Assembly: GCA_002007465.1 (NCBI GenBank)
Contig: LNAC01000736.1
Coordinates: forward strand, 126,346-190,345
From: Ailurus styani
Lineage: Eukaryota > Chordata > Mammalia > Carnivora > Ailuridae
Direction of reading: 5' to 3'
Length of the DNA: 64,000 nt
Shown: positions 1 to 11,009 of the stretch, in pieces
Position numbering within the stretch: the stretch's first letter is position 1
Layout: each line of letters begins with the position of its first letter
Translations under genes and position numbers: made by a program
The notes under the pieces: model-generated
The model's database searches: none
The model's input: only the letters and a program-made list of their open reading frames with translations
What the model was told of the DNA's origin: nothing

Positions 1-89
1 AATGGGTAGCAGGAGAGGGGAGCCAGAGGGGCTTCAGAGAGGAACCAGTCAGAACTGTCTTGAGGTGGGAGAGGGTGGCAGGGCTTGGA

Positions 90-215
90 GCAGCTGCCTT
101 TAGGTCTGGATCCTGGCTCAGCCCCCAAAAGGCTGAGTAGCCTTGGGCCTCAAATTTTCCATCTCCAAAATGGGGATAATAATAGTACCCAATTCTTTAC
201 AGGATTTGAGAAAGT
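90..215 (+). repeat. MIR SINE fragment
   Basis: The segment carries degraded MIR core landmarks in order: a 'gatcctggctc' block, 'ccttgggcctcaa', then 'aaaatggggataataatagt', which is the most conserved part of the MIR family. MIRs are ancient tRNA-derived mammalian SINEs. The open frame across 85-345 is a by-product of this repeat. No target duplication remains visible. Confidence 0.55.
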
Positions 216-1190
216 TCAACAGGGCACAGGCACTTTTTGTTCAGATAACAATTATGAGAAGGGGGTCTCTGGGGATAGAGAAAAACATGGACAATTTCAA
301 GAGATGCTGACAAGATGCACTGGGCTGCACTTGCAGACAGTGTAGGTGTGAAGGGCGAAGGGGCATATTGAGGACGACTCTGGGCTTCCAGTAGAACTAC
401 TGAGAAGTGGTTTATGGGTAAGTACACACTCTCTCTTCCATTGTTCCCTCTTCTGCATGCCAGGCCTGAGCCAAATCCCACTCTAGCAGCCTCTACAAAC
501 CAGCAATGTACATTGGTCCTGACCTCTGCTGCTACTGATTTCTGAACCAGCAGGGTGCCACGAAACTTGTCACCTCCTTAATACATATCGCACATAGTTA
601 ACAATACCGTGGTTATCACAAAAAATTATATTTAGAAGCAAAATGCATTAATAAATAATGCTTAGTTCTAGGGGCTAAAGGAAGCAATGCCATTCCACTT
701 GGTGGAATTTTATCCATTTTAATGAATATGCATTTTATCCATTTTAATGAATATGCCATGTTTTCAACATCTTCCCTTCTGAGTGCAGACTCCTTTGTAT
801 TCGTTTCTTTCATGCTGAGAAAATAATTTTAAAACAATGCAAAAGTAGAGGAGCATATTGAAAGTGGAAAAGTAAACAGGGAAGTCGTGAAAGTATGTTT
901 CCAAAAACAGACTGAATTTGTACACTACTAACTGAACAGAAACTAAGAAATCAGAGGGCCAGCCATCTGGAAGCATTAAGTCAAAACCACTGCCCTTTCA
1001 GGACCTATACTTTCTCAATTACTGAATGACGTGCCTCATTCTTTCTTATCCGGTGAATCCTGCTCATCTATAATTCTGATGGCTGAATCTTCTCTTTTTT
1101 GACCTCAGCGTGGCCATCAGTATCAGCTCCAAGCTGTAAGTGAAATAATCTTCTGGCCATCCACACTATCACTTTGTATATTCTTGGAAG
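216..1190. other. Unique non-coding stretch with a short tandem duplication
   Basis: No gene or recognised repeat was seen. Short frames on both strands have no protein-like character. The only structure noted is the 25-bp tandem duplication at 707-756. Confidence 0.6.
707..756. repeat. Perfect 25-bp tandem duplication
   Basis: Bases 707-731 are repeated without a mismatch at 732-756. The unit contains TATCCATTTTAATGAATATG. Perfect identity suggests a recent slippage or end-joining duplication in otherwise unique AT-rich DNA. Confidence 0.9.
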
Positions 1191-1205
1191 CCAGGAGCTT
1201 TTCCC

Positions 1206-1370
1206 TTTTTTTTTTTTTAAGATTTTATTTATTTATTTGACAGAGAGCGAGCGAGAAAGAGCACAAGCAGGGGGAGCAGAGCAGGGAGCCTGATGTGGGA
1301 CTCGATCCCAGGACCCTGACAGCATGACCTGAACTGCAGACACTTAACCAACTGAGCTTTCCAGGTGCCC
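1206..1370 (-). mobile_element. SINEC (CAN-SINE) copy
   Basis: In minus orientation the copy starts at its poly(A) (a T run at 1206-1218), followed by AAGATTTTATTTATTTATTT, the GA-rich block, the tRNA-derived CTCGATCCCAGGACCCTGA region and the head at CCAGGTGCCC. It is flanked by a 14-bp target duplication with two mismatches (1191-1204 and 1371-1384). CAN-SINEs are non-autonomous and use L1 machinery. The TSD divergence suggests an older copy. Confidence 0.93.
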
Positions 1371-1843
1371 CCAGGGACTTTTCCTAATAACATTTCAACT
1401 TTTGATTTCAGTATCCTCATCATTTTTCAGCTTATTTTTTCAGTTGGCTAGAGGAGGTCTTCATATGTTATTTAGTAACCAACCCCCCTTCCCCCCCCCA
1501 GCCCCATGGTAGGTTTCCATTACTTTGTTTCATTTTCCACATGCTGAGTAAACCACTTCCCCACTTTCTCAGCACTTGCTTTAAGTCCTGTTTCTCCTGA
1601 CACGTGCATTCTACACAACTGCCCCATAGAAACAGATGTTAGAATGAGGGCAGAGATGCAGGAAAGGCCAACTCTTAGCTTAAAACGACATCCCAGATAT
1701 GGACCAAGACGTGATGTCTATCTCACTGGCTCTCATATAATGTGCTGGGCCACACTGGTGGAACAACAGGAAACTTGTGCCTGTGTTTTGATAAATGTGA
1801 GAAAATTATTCTGACAACCCAGGAGGCTGTGTTATGGAAATAT

Positions 1844-1857
1844 CCTCCAGGCGGCGC
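1844..1857 (+). promoter_or_regulatory. Candidate CTCF-binding motif, plus orientation
   Basis: CCTCCAGGCGGCGC agrees with the CTCF core (CC[A/G]CNAG[G/A][G/T]GGC[A/G]C) at 12 of 14 positions by eye. The mismatches are T at position 3 and C at position 9. It is a motif match only. The motif at 2202-2215 lies 345 bp away in the opposite orientation. Confidence 0.3.
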
Positions 1858-2201
1858 TGTGAGCCGAGCAAGTCTGAGGGGAGGTGTGGAGGGCGTGCAA
1901 TTTGTTACCCACAGTGTTTCCTCCTGTCCGGTGGGCAAACAAAGACAGGAATGGGAGACAACTTTGCCTCAGGAGTCTCAAGCTCTCTGCTCAGGGCTGT
2001 GATGCAGGACAGTGGCTATGTATGTCTACCCTGGTCTCAGACAGATGAGAGCAAGCTGTGTTTCCATGCGTACAGGGATGGGTTTCCTAGGTCCACATAT
2101 GTACTTGAGAAAAGGTGGTCTGGGGTTATGGTAAAAGGAATTCCCCCAAAGATTCACCCCTAACAGAAGCCAGCAGCCCTGCCCCGAGGTATAGGCTGTG
2201 C

Positions 2202-2215
2202 GTGCCCCCTAGCGG
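2202..2215 (-). promoter_or_regulatory. Candidate CTCF-binding motif, minus orientation
   Basis: The minus strand reads CCGCTAGGGGGCAC, which fits every constrained position of the CTCF core consensus. CTCF is the zinc-finger architectural protein that anchors chromatin loops and insulators. The surrounding 100 bp are GC-richer than the neighbourhood. No lineage SINE underlies the site. Confidence 0.5.
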
Positions 2216-2849
2216 CTGGAGGGGGTGCGGCTGCCCCCAGGGAACCCAAAAACCCAGAGAGCGCCAGCTCCGAAATTCCCCATGCCCAGGGCCAAGGAGA
2301 GGAACGCTGTCCTCTTCTCCGTTAGCACTCTGCGTGCCCTGCACATTTGCACACCCTCAAAAGACCTACCAGGAGAGGTCAGAGGTGATACCTAATCATG
2401 AGTGGGAAAGGAACTGGAGCAAGAAAGGAGGGAAAAACCCACCATGTTTATTAAGTCTCCTCCTCCACAGAAAATCCTCCTCCTTCCCTTCCAAGCCAAC
2501 ACAGGCCTAAGCTGGAAGAGGGAGAAGCTCATTTAAACCAGACGAGAGGTTGGAGTTTGGGTCATGACAAACACTGGACTGGACTCTTTCATCCTGAAAT
2601 TGATCTGAGAACTTTCAATTATTTAAGACTAACTGAAGAGTCTATGGTTCCCATCTGAGATTTCATTCCAGGGATGGAAAGGAGAACCTGGCCAGCTGAG
2701 TTCTCAGGGCACGGGAAAAAGAGTACACACACTTCTTGTTTACCCCTCATTAGTCCAAGGTAGAAAACAAAAGGGCTCCACATAATATCCTTCAGGTTTT
2801 CTCTTTGCCCTTGGACTCGCTGCCCGTCCTCAGTTCAGAGCCCAGTTCC

Positions 2850-3062
2850 CAGGTCAAGGTCAACTGCGCTTACTCCACAGCTGCGTCTGTGACCCTAGGA
2901 AACTACTCAAGCTCAGTGTACCTCAGTTTCCTCATCTATGGATAATGATTCCTATGCTTCCTAGAGCTAATGTGGGAATTCCGTGAGGGAATACGCTGAA
3001 AAGTGCTCAGCGTGGAACTCGGCACCAAGTTTGCTCAGTAAATGTTGAGCAGTTATTAAATT
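2850..3062 (+). repeat. MIR SINE, nearly full length
   Basis: MIR landmarks appear in order: 'tgtgaccctaggaaactact', 'cctcagtttcctcatct', the 'ggataatgattcc' region, 'aaagtgctcagcgtggaact' and the 3' end 'gctcagtaaatgtt'. This is the canonical MIR order on the plus strand, with moderate divergence. Confidence 0.85.
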
Positions 3063-4689
3063 TCATCCCCAGTGTCCACAACTTGGCACTGATAATCACC
3101 ATCATTAGATTTCAAGCTTTATGGTAACTGAATGATCTTTTGTCTTAAAATGATTCCATTACTCTCCAGCGATAGTGTGTGTGTGTGCATGTGCTATTTC
3201 TGTCAAAGTGGATAGACTATGCAGTTTCTGTCTGAAAGGTCATTTGTGTGACCCCATTTTTATTTGAGTTACAGAGAAAATATGTGGTTTCGAATTTCAA
3301 AGCAAATAGTTATGTGAGTGAACCAGGCTAGAGTAAATAATAAAGCCATTATTAAAAATGAAATCAAACCTAAAATTGGTAGGAGAAAAATAGCAGGTCA
3401 AATCTCAATCCATGATGGATTCTTTAATGTCATTCTCAAGGTTATTTAGAAAACATATTCGCATGCTTTGTTTTCAGTTTGAAGTCAATCCATTATTTAA
3501 AAATGTTATGGGTTTCTTTTAAGATGTCTTTCTCCTATTTAAGACAATTTAAACAAAACAGTGGATCAGAGGGAAAAAAAAAATCACATTTCTGGTTCAA
3601 CATTCTTCCTTGGCCAGAGGTAAAGACAATGTTGTTACAATAGGACCACCAACTTGTTCCAATGTGGGGGAGCCCTGCCACTCATGGGAGATTATAGAAA
3701 CCAAGGCTGTGCGTGTAGCCAGTGCCAAAAATCATTGGCCAATATAACGGCTTGCTTAATGAAAATAACTACAAGTAATTAAAAAGCAGGGCTACTAGAA
3801 TTCCTAAAGAAAATCCAATAGGACTGCCTGTCTTCTCCAAACAAACATGAAATGACCCCACTTTTGGATACTTTTATCCTCTCTAGAGAGAATTTTATGT
3901 GGCTTTATGTTCAGCTGTGAGAATGTGGCAGGCCAAGGCCAAATTCTAAATGAATGTTGAATTCAAGGGACCACTGTCCTTTTTTACAGACTAGTACACT
4001 CAAATCACAGGCTTTAGAAGCCTTGCTAGTTAGCATGGGTCTCAGTGTTAGCTGGCTCACCTAGTTAGGCAGATCAGGAGCCTAACAGTCTTGCAGGGGC
4101 TCAGTGATCTCACAGATTATGAACTCTAGAGCAATGTACAATGTTCATGGAGATACTGCTAAGAGTGCCACCGTATCCATCCTCATGATCACCCCCAGAA
4201 GGCTCTCTGAGGCCCTGTATAAGTGTAGATGGTAAGGACTTGTGCGTGGCTTCCGAGAGAACCGACCAGAATCCTGGGCTGTGCGGATTTGGAGAGCCTG
4301 AGCCCCATTCTCCACCGACATCATTCTCAGCATCTGCATTTGGCAAACTGCTTTTCCCTTTAGCTGTGTAAAGTTATACTCTATGGCAATCGCAGCACGT
4401 ACATACGACAGCAAAGATTAAAGGTGACAATACAGAGCGAACCTTCATTTCTGAAAATATTTTTAATTTCTAGGGATCAGCCTTGGGGTAAAAATGATAT
4501 TTACTCTGAAATACACATTACAGTGTGTTAAAATAAAATTGTGAAACATTTTTCAACTTGAAGGGAGAGAAAGCAAAGCAGCATTTTTTTTTTTTTGGAC
4601 AGTGAATCAGGTTCACTGTAAATGGATTAGGTAAATTCTTATGTATTATGTTTAAAAATTAACCTGTTAATCATGACCATTTCTTGGTA
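3063..4689. other. Unique AT-rich non-coding stretch
   Basis: No gene, RNA or repeat family was recognised. The stretch has a short TG run at about 3175-3188. Two overlapping minus-strand frames at 4110-4414 have no protein-like features. Confidence 0.5.
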
Positions 4690-5080
4690 AGCACATATAA
4701 TGTCCCTAGGACTGCACTAATGCATCTTACAGGTTTTTATTTCTTTAAAGATTATTTATTTTATTTATTCGAGAGACAGCACGAGCGAGCACGAGCAGAG
4801 GGGAGGGGAAAAGGGAGAGGGAGAAGCAGGCTCCCCAATGAGCAGGGTGCCCAGTGAAGGACTCGATCACAGGACCCTGACATTATGACCTGAGCCAAAG
4901 GCAGATGCTCAACCCACTGAGCCACCCAGGTGCCCGAGGTTTTTAAATTCAATCCTGCCAATGTTTCTAAAGCAAGTGTTATTATCCCCATGTTACAGAT
5001 GAAGAGACTGATGTCCAGGGAGTGAGAGCGAAGACATTCAGTTACTGAGTAGCAGTAGGCTCCACACCCTGGGCCCACCT
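4690..5080 (-). repeat. MIR SINE split by a SINEC insertion
   Basis: Bases after 4946 read 'ttattatccccatgttacag' and 'atgaagagactgatgtccag', the reverse of the MIR core. Bases 4690-4739 fit the preceding part of a reverse MIR. The SINEC at 4740-4935 sits between the two halves, so it inserted into an existing MIR. Confidence 0.6.
4740..4935 (-). mobile_element. SINEC copy inside a MIR
   Basis: The tail (TTTAAAGATTATTTATTTT), GA-rich block, ACTCGATCACAGGACCCTGA and head GAGCCACCCAGGTGCCC are all present. The 9-bp target duplication AGGTTTTTA is at 4731-4739 and 4937-4945. Confidence 0.93.
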
Positions 5081-5567
5081 CACTGTGTCACATTGTCACT
5101 CCACAGCTCTTAAAAAGATATGGATGATGCATTTTACATGTTTTATATTTGAGTAATATGGCTAAAGGACCCACGCTAATTATATTTTAGTTCTAAACTC
5201 TACTTTTGGTTATTCACGGTTTAGCAAATGGCTATTTACTACTAATGATTTACTTTCCTAACTTTTTGTGAAATCAAATAACCATGCTATTTGCTAACAG
5301 CTTAAATGCACAAGCAGAGAAGGTGGAGTGTTTATAAATTGGGTTTCATTAATTTCATTTTCTTTCTGGATACCACTGACTGCAGAGCTATCAAGGTTAA
5401 CTGAACTTGGATGGAAGTAATGAGAAATACAGTAGAAAGAACAACAAGCAACATAAGATAGAGATTTCATACTATGTTAATGACCCAGAGCATCAGAAAG
5501 TAGGGAACACATGCTTTTGATTGCTATTTCAGGGAAGCCACCAGCCATGCACATAGTAACCTGAAAT
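5081..5567. other. Unique non-coding stretch
   Basis: AT-rich sequence in which I see no gene and no recognised repeat. Confidence 0.5.
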
Positions 5568-5582
5568 AAAATGCTAAACACC

Positions 5583-5776
5583 GGGGCGCCTGGGTGGCTC
5601 AGTGGGTTAAAGCCTCTGCTTTCGGCTCAGGTCATGATCTCAGGGTCCTGGGATCGAGGCCCGCATCGGGTTCCCTGCTCAGCGGGGAGCCTGCTTCCCC
5701 CTCTCTCTCTGCCTGCCTCTCTGCCTCCTTGTGATCTCTCTCCCTCTGTGAAATAAATAAATAAAATCTTTAAAAA
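5583..5776 (+). mobile_element. Young SINEC, mustelid-type
   Basis: Head GGGGCGCCTGGGTGGCTCAG with the GTTAAAGCCTCTGC variant, intact CpGs (GGGATCGAGGCCCGCATCGG), a pyrimidine block, then AAATAAATAAATAAAATCTT and poly(A). It has a perfect 15-bp target duplication (AAAATGCTAAACACC, 5568-5582 and 5777-5791). A perfect TSD and preserved CpGs point to recent insertion. The open frame across it is SINE-encoded and not a gene. Confidence 0.96.
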
Positions 5777-5791
5777 AAAATGCTAAACACC

Positions 5792-6251
5792 CAACGGAAG
5801 ACCTACCACATCATTTTATATTGTAAAGACTCAATGAAGATGTCAGATAAAAAGCTCCGGGAGCGAAACTGGGAATAAACTATACACATTTGCAACTACA
5901 CTCAAAGCACCTCCTTTTGATTGGAGACTATGGGGCAATAGCCCATGAATGCACAGAAACTGTTCATTCACAACTTAATGAACACATCAGCACTGACCTG
6001 TGCTTAGAACGCGAATGTGGCGCAAAGGGAAATTAATACAAGATAGAATTTTAAAGCACAACCAGTAGGTTCACTTCAAACAAAGAAATACTATGGATCT
6101 CATTTGCCAAGGAACACCTAGAATTACTTACTATTTCCTGAATAGCTCTTACACAGCAGTTGTTAGAACCACTAGTTCTCGATGCCTCAAGTGTACTCAG
6201 AAGAGATAACCACATTTTTTTCATTTTTAAGGGTTCAGATGAAATTGTGGG
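5792..6251. other. Unique non-coding stretch
   Basis: I see no gene or recognised repeat. The stretch separates two oppositely oriented young SINECs (5583-5776 plus, 6268-6462 minus). Confidence 0.5.
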
Positions 6252-6267
6252 ACAAATAATAATATCC

Positions 6268-6462
6268 TTTTTTTTTAAAGATTATTTATTTATTTATTTG
6301 ACAGAGAGAGTTCACAAGTAGGCAGAGAGGCAGGCAGAGAGAGAGGGGGAAGCAGGCTCCCTGCTGAGCAGAGAGCCCGATGCAGGGCTCGATCCCAGGA
6401 CCCTGAGATCATGACCTGAGTCGAAGGCAGAGGCTTTAACCCACTGAGCCATCCAGGTGCCC
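6268..6462 (-). mobile_element. SINEC, mustelid-type
   Basis: Reverse copy with the GGCTTTAACCCACTGAGCC head variant and the AGGCAGAGAGGCAGGCAGAG block typical of the young subfamily in this window. The target duplication ACAAATA[A/G]TAAT is at 6252-6263 and 6463-6474, 11 of 12 identical. Confidence 0.95.
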
Positions 6463-6474
6463 ACAAATAGTAAT

Positions 6475-7506
6475 TTTCAAAGTACAATATATAAGTAGAC
6501 TGACACCTAGTTTTGCAGCACATATTTTAATCTTTAGCACTTACACATTTTACACCAATCATTTTCCAACCGAGAATGGTCCAAGGTAAGGCTTCACCAC
6601 AATCTGCACTTGAAATATTATTTTGGGGTCCAGGTGACAAGGAGCTCAGGAATGAGTAATAAGTTCATTCGACTTGCCCAGGCCCGTTCCAGCTCTGCAT
6701 CTGAGCTCACTGGAACTGGAGCAGCAGGCAGGAGGCCAAACTGTTGGCTCTGCTAGGCAGTTCAGAAGTGTCCAGAGGCAGGGGGCCATTAGGGGGGAGG
6801 GGGAGATCCAGGTGACAAGGACACATCTTGGGGGTGGCCACAGATTTCTCCCATCTGTCCGTCACCTGCTGCCAGGAACCGCTCTTCCTGGCCACGCTCG
6901 CTGATGGAATCTCTTGCAGGGACCCTGTCTGACATGTCTCCAGTTCACGATGGGTCTCTGCTTCAGTGTAAATAACCAAAATCTAAAACTATCAAGAAGG
7001 CTTTGCTTCCTTCCCCATCTCCCTGCTCCTGCTGCCAAAACAAAGAAAACAAACACACAGCTGCGCACTTAGAGGCTCTCTAAGGATTACGGTAATCGCA
7101 AATCTATAGTACAAGTAATCTGATAAAACTTTAAATTTTAAAAACTACAGACATTGCAGGATGGACAAAACGCACCTTTCATAAGCTCTGAACACTCCGC
7201 CTTCACTATCCACTCACATACAATGTACTTTTTTTTCTACCTTCCTTCATGCTTTCACTTTAAAATGATGCTATCTGCCTCTATCTTGATTAATTTTAAG
7301 CTTCTCACTCCTGTTTACTAAAGAAAAATGACTCATTCAAAGTGATAAAAGGGAGTAGGCTTTTTTGAAATAGTTTTTCTCCCCCCGCTCAGTCTCTAGC
7401 ATTTTTTGTTCGTTTGGTGAGAAATGGAGTTTTCCATTATTTTTTAACAAGGATTATTTTGCTCGTGCCAGAACGTGGTTGTTGACATTTAGTGCTTCAT
7501 GATCTC
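6475..7506. other. Unique non-coding stretch
   Basis: No gene was recognised. A G-rich patch lies at 6776-6806. Frames at 6674-7068 overlap on both strands and have no domain signature. 'tccaggtgacaagga' occurs twice (near 6629 and 6808), probably by chance. Confidence 0.45.
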
Positions 7507-7510
7507 TTAG

Positions 7511-7512
<2 letters not shown>

Positions 7513-7562
<50 letters not shown>

Positions 7563-7754
7563 TTTTATTTATTCATTTGACACACAGAGAGAGAGATTAC
7601 AAGTAGGCAGAGAGGCAGGCAGAGAGAGAGGAGTTAGGAGGAAGCAGGCTTCCTGCTGAGCAGAGAGCCCGATGTGGGCCTCGATCCCAGGACCCCGGGA
7701 TTATGACCCGAGCCGAAGGCAGCGGCTTTAACCCACTGAGCCACCCAGGCGCCC
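7513..7754 (-). mobile_element. Young SINEC with an unusually long poly(A) tail
   Basis: Reverse copy of the young subfamily (GGCAGCGGCTTTAACCCACT, AGGCAGAGAGGCAGGCAGAG) with head CCACCCAGGCGCCC. The tail is an uninterrupted run of 45 T (7513-7557). The target duplication TTAGGGTTTT is at 7507-7516 and 7755-7764. A pure tail of this length decays quickly, so the copy is probably very recent. Confidence 0.96.
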
Positions 7755-7889
7755 TTAGGGTTTTGATTTTAGGCACAAACGCTAAGTCTAAGAAGAGAAA
7801 TAGAGCAGCAACCATTTGTGGAGGTGGGCGGCTACCTTTCCTCTGCCAGACCTCAGGCTAGGTGGGATGAATGCCTTAAATTTATCAGC

Positions 7890-8035
7890 CTTGTCCAACA
7901 GGTATCATTTGTTCCACTTAGTGGATGGGGAAACTGAGGCTCAGAACATGTAAGGGACTTGCCTGAAGCTGGTCAGCTTATTGTCAACCTCAGGTCTGGC
8001 TGTATTCTCACCCTGTGCCTTTGCATTGCTATGAA
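7890..8035 (-). repeat. MIR SINE, reverse
   Basis: Reverse MIR order is seen: 'ggatggggaaactgaggctc', 'acatgtaagggacttgcctg', 'gctggtcagctt', 'ctcaggtctggctgta'. Confidence 0.7.
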
Positions 8036-8740
8036 CAGTCATGGAAACATCCATCCCTGGAAGGAGGGATGAGGGGCTGGGTCTGGATGTGAGCCAGAAA
8101 GGAAGGGAGGAAAGAACAGAACAGGCACCCTCCTCGCCACCCCCAGCCCAACTGATGCCAGGCCTCAGGCTGATTTCATAACAAAACCTGCTTCCTGCTG
8201 TGGTGGCAGAAACTGTGTCCCTGCTGTCGGGAGAAACCACAGAAAGCCATGCTGGGTTGTGCCAGAGGATGAAACAGTGAGGGGGAATGAGAGGCAGGAG
8301 GATGTTCTGAAGACTTGGTGAGATGGCCTTCATAAAATATGAAAAATAGGCCCAAGAAATCCAATCTGTGATCATGACAATAAAAATTCATTCTGGGAAG
8401 GTTCTCTGAGGGGATCTCAAAATTTCACTTCACCCTCCTCAGTGAAAAATAATTATTCCAGTATCTTGCTAAGGAAATCAGAATGCCGGAAAAATAACAA
8501 GCTCATCAGGTGATGAGGGAACAACCAGACTCTGTCTTGATGAAGCTTGAGCCCACCTCCAGGCTTGCCTGTAGAAGGGCATGAGTCCTTCAGACCATGG
8601 AGAACCACTTGCTATGACAAAGACAACGCCTATAACCTCCCTGCCCTCAAGGGAGTGGCCCCCTCAAGGGTCATGCTTAAGCAAGTTCATATACACAGAA
8701 GGTTTAGAAGGCAGGAAGCACCAGCAGCTTCCTGGTTCTT
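8036..8740. other. Unique non-coding stretch
   Basis: No gene was recognised. The 144-codon minus frame at 7941-8375 starts inside the MIR, lacks any recognisable motif and overlaps a second open frame. Confidence 0.45.
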
Positions 8741-8790
8741 TCAGAGAATGTTTACCGAGCACCTACTATAGACCAGGCAGTGAAGAAAAC
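8741..8790 (-). repeat. L2-type LINE fragment
   Basis: 'tttaccgagcacctactata' followed by 'gaccaggcagtg' matches the reverse of the L2 3' end (stop-rich 'attgagcacctactatgtgc' type). Only about 50 bp are recognisable. Confidence 0.5.
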
Positions 8791-9690
8791 GAACCCCATT
8801 TATGACTCATATACATGCTGGTAAATAAGAGAAAGAAAATACATAGTCTGGTGAGTATAGCTGCTAAAAAGAAAGAGAGAACAAGGACATGGCAAAGTGG
8901 AAATTACCTGCCAACTTCAGTAGAAGGAGCTTGGGAAAGTGCTGGGGAGGGAAGAAAGACAAGACTGAGTGTTGGCGGCTTGTTTTGGGAGCTTTGAGAA
9001 GAGGTGATGGCTGGAGGGAAATCAGGATCAAGAGAGGTTTTTTTTTTTTTTTTTTCCTTTAAGATGGTAGAAATGACAGCACACGTGTATGTTGACAGAA
9101 ATGATAAAGCAGAAAGAGAAACACGTGCATCACACAGGAGAGAGACTTCACACAAATGTGCTGAGAACAGGGGCATAAAAACGAGAACTACAAACTTTAA
9201 CGCAGGTGCTGAGTAATGGCTTAGAGGTGTCGCAAGGTTGTCGGGGATGTCTTGTAACTGGCCTGTGACACTGGAGGAGACCTTTCTAAATGATGAGGGT
9301 TCTAAAGGAATGGCGGGGGGAGCGCCGCTGTGGGTCCAGGTGGTAGGTTATGGATGCCCCTCCTTGGAGCCCGTGGGTGGGCACAGGGCAGATGCTGCAA
9401 GATGGAAAACCGGTGATGTTGCCGCAGGAATGTTCCTAGACCCACAGGGTCGGCAGCTACCTTCTAGCACAGATTACAGACTGCCACAGAGGCAAAACCT
9501 GAGTGACAAAAAGTGACAACTCTCCCTTTGATGCTTCTTCGGCCAAAACCAGATCCTCTGATCAATTATAATTTTATCTCCTACAAGACAGAGGAAGACC
9601 ATATCGCTTCCATGAATTTGAAGTTTACCAACAGGAAATCAGAGACACCAGGAGAAACAGCTCGGAATTCACCACATACATAATAAAGAA
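8791..9690. other. Unique non-coding stretch
   Basis: I see no gene. A T run at 9039-9056 is followed by CCTTTAAGATGG. It resembles the tail of a SINEC, but the sequence after it is not SINEC. Confidence 0.45.
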
Positions 9691-9694
9691 GGCA

Positions 9695-9860
9695 GACAGT
9701 CAATCATTGGACAAATACTGACTGAGTGCCGACCCCACGCCAGCCACCTTTGCAGGCACTGGAGAGGCTGAGGCGAGTGTGGCATTCACGGCATTCCAGG
9801 GAGCAGACTGCACAATTCTGAGAAAAGGCAGTGAGATTTGATGCCTGGGGTCTGAGGAAG
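9695..9860 (-). repeat. L2-type LINE fragment
   Basis: 'acaaatactgactgagtgcc', 'cacgccagccacctttgcag', 'gcactggagaggctgaggcg' and 'gcattccagggagcagactg' follow the reverse L2 3' UTR order with heavy divergence. Confidence 0.5.
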
Positions 9861-10646
9861 AACAGCAGAGGGGAAGAGCCAAAGACTGAAAAGTCAGAGA
9901 CTACTAACTTGGAACCATTCCGGTGGTGAGTGGGGGAAAGGCTTCTGAGAGAAATAGATTACAGACAACCAAATGGGCTAAATAAGCAAGGAAGAAAGAA
10001 GGGGCTCAGGTGGATGTGTCCTCCAGGTTCTGGGGTTCCCACCCTGGCTCCACCCTTTACCACAGCATCTCCCTGGCCTCCTCGTTCCTGACCTGTGCCA
10101 TGCAGACGGCGGTAGGATCTGCCTTAGCGAAGGGGGCGATCCGCGTTAGCCACTGCTCTTTTTAGTAAGCTGGAGAAATAACTACTATCTGAGGAACAAC
10201 AGAGACTGCTGAGGCAATTTGAAGACTGACTGAAGGAAGAATTTTCGAACAATTAAAACTATCCCACAGTGAAACTAACTCCTCTGTAAACAGTGAGCTT
10301 TTTCTCCCAGGAAGGATTTGTGCAGACACAGGCTTACCATATGTCTAAGAAATTTTTGAGAGGATTCCTGCAGGGGGAGGGAGGGTGTGGCAGGTGAATG
10401 GCAAGTGCCTTTTCAATAAGTCTGTTTCTCTGAAATGTTTCTCATTGCCTAGATTTAATCTACTATGTTCAGAGCAAGAAGACAGGAACATGAGGGCAGA
10501 GAAAACAAAGACAGAACATGAAGTCCGCAGAAACGTTCGAAGACAAACTGTCCTAAGTTATTAGGAACTGCAGGAATAATTGAATAGACTATATTAAATA
10601 ATAGAACCCAGGCATGGTTATGGTATACTGGGAATATTCAAAAACA
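9861..10646. other. Non-coding stretch with a possible MIR trace
   Basis: No gene was recognised. Around 10015-10130 'ggttcccaccctggctccac' and following bases weakly resemble a plus-strand MIR. The rest is unique. Confidence 0.35.
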
Positions 10647-10656
10647 TAGCCTTGCA

Positions 10657-10878
10657 GGGGGATGGTGCCTCCTGGGTGGCTCGGTCGGTTACGCACCTGA
10701 CTCCGGATTTCGGCTCAGGCTGTGATCTCAGGGGTTGGGAGATGGAGCCCAGAGTCGGGCTCTGTGCAGAGCATGGAGCCTGCTGCAGATCCTTGCTCTC
10801 CCTCTGCCCCACTCTCCTGCTCAATGCTCCCTGGCTCAACGCGCTCTCTCATTCTTAAAACAAAAAAAGAAACAAAAC
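10657..10878 (+). mobile_element. Older SINEC copy
   Basis: The head includes CTCCTGGGTGGCTCGGTCGG, then an older-subfamily middle (GACTCCGGATTTCGGCTCAG, GAGTCGGGCTCTGTGCAGAG) and an A-rich tail interrupted by C and G. The target duplication AGCCTTGCA is at 10648-10656 and 10879-10887. This middle differs from the GCCTCTGCCTTCGGCTC type found in the young copies. Confidence 0.92.
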
Positions 10879-11009
10879 AGCCTTGCAAGAAACCAGGTAG
10901 CAAGAATATATAAGGATTACGGTGATTTTCAAAAAGTAGGGTTATCTGATAAAGACGTTGGTGTGAGTCCCTTACTGACACTGAGGAAGACAGCAAGACC
11001 TCTGAATGC

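Larger units (their letters stand above)
1385..2849. other. Unique non-coding stretch
   Basis: No gene was recognised. The stretch includes a C-rich tract near 1482-1505 and two CTCF-like motifs (1844-1857 and 2202-2215). Overlapping frames of 86-131 codons at 1742-2510 lie in more than one frame and have no recognisable domain or splice framework. Confidence 0.5.

Noticed and set aside
5571..5756. Frames with the recurring GWLSGLKPLPSAQVMISGSW-like peptide here and at 6290, 7597, 13435, 25370 and 63087
   Set aside because: This peptide is the translation of the SINEC consensus and not a protein family.
8904..9176. Poly-T at 9039-9056 as a possible SINEC tail
   Set aside because: The sequence beyond the run lacks the AAATAAAATCTT box and every other SINEC landmark.
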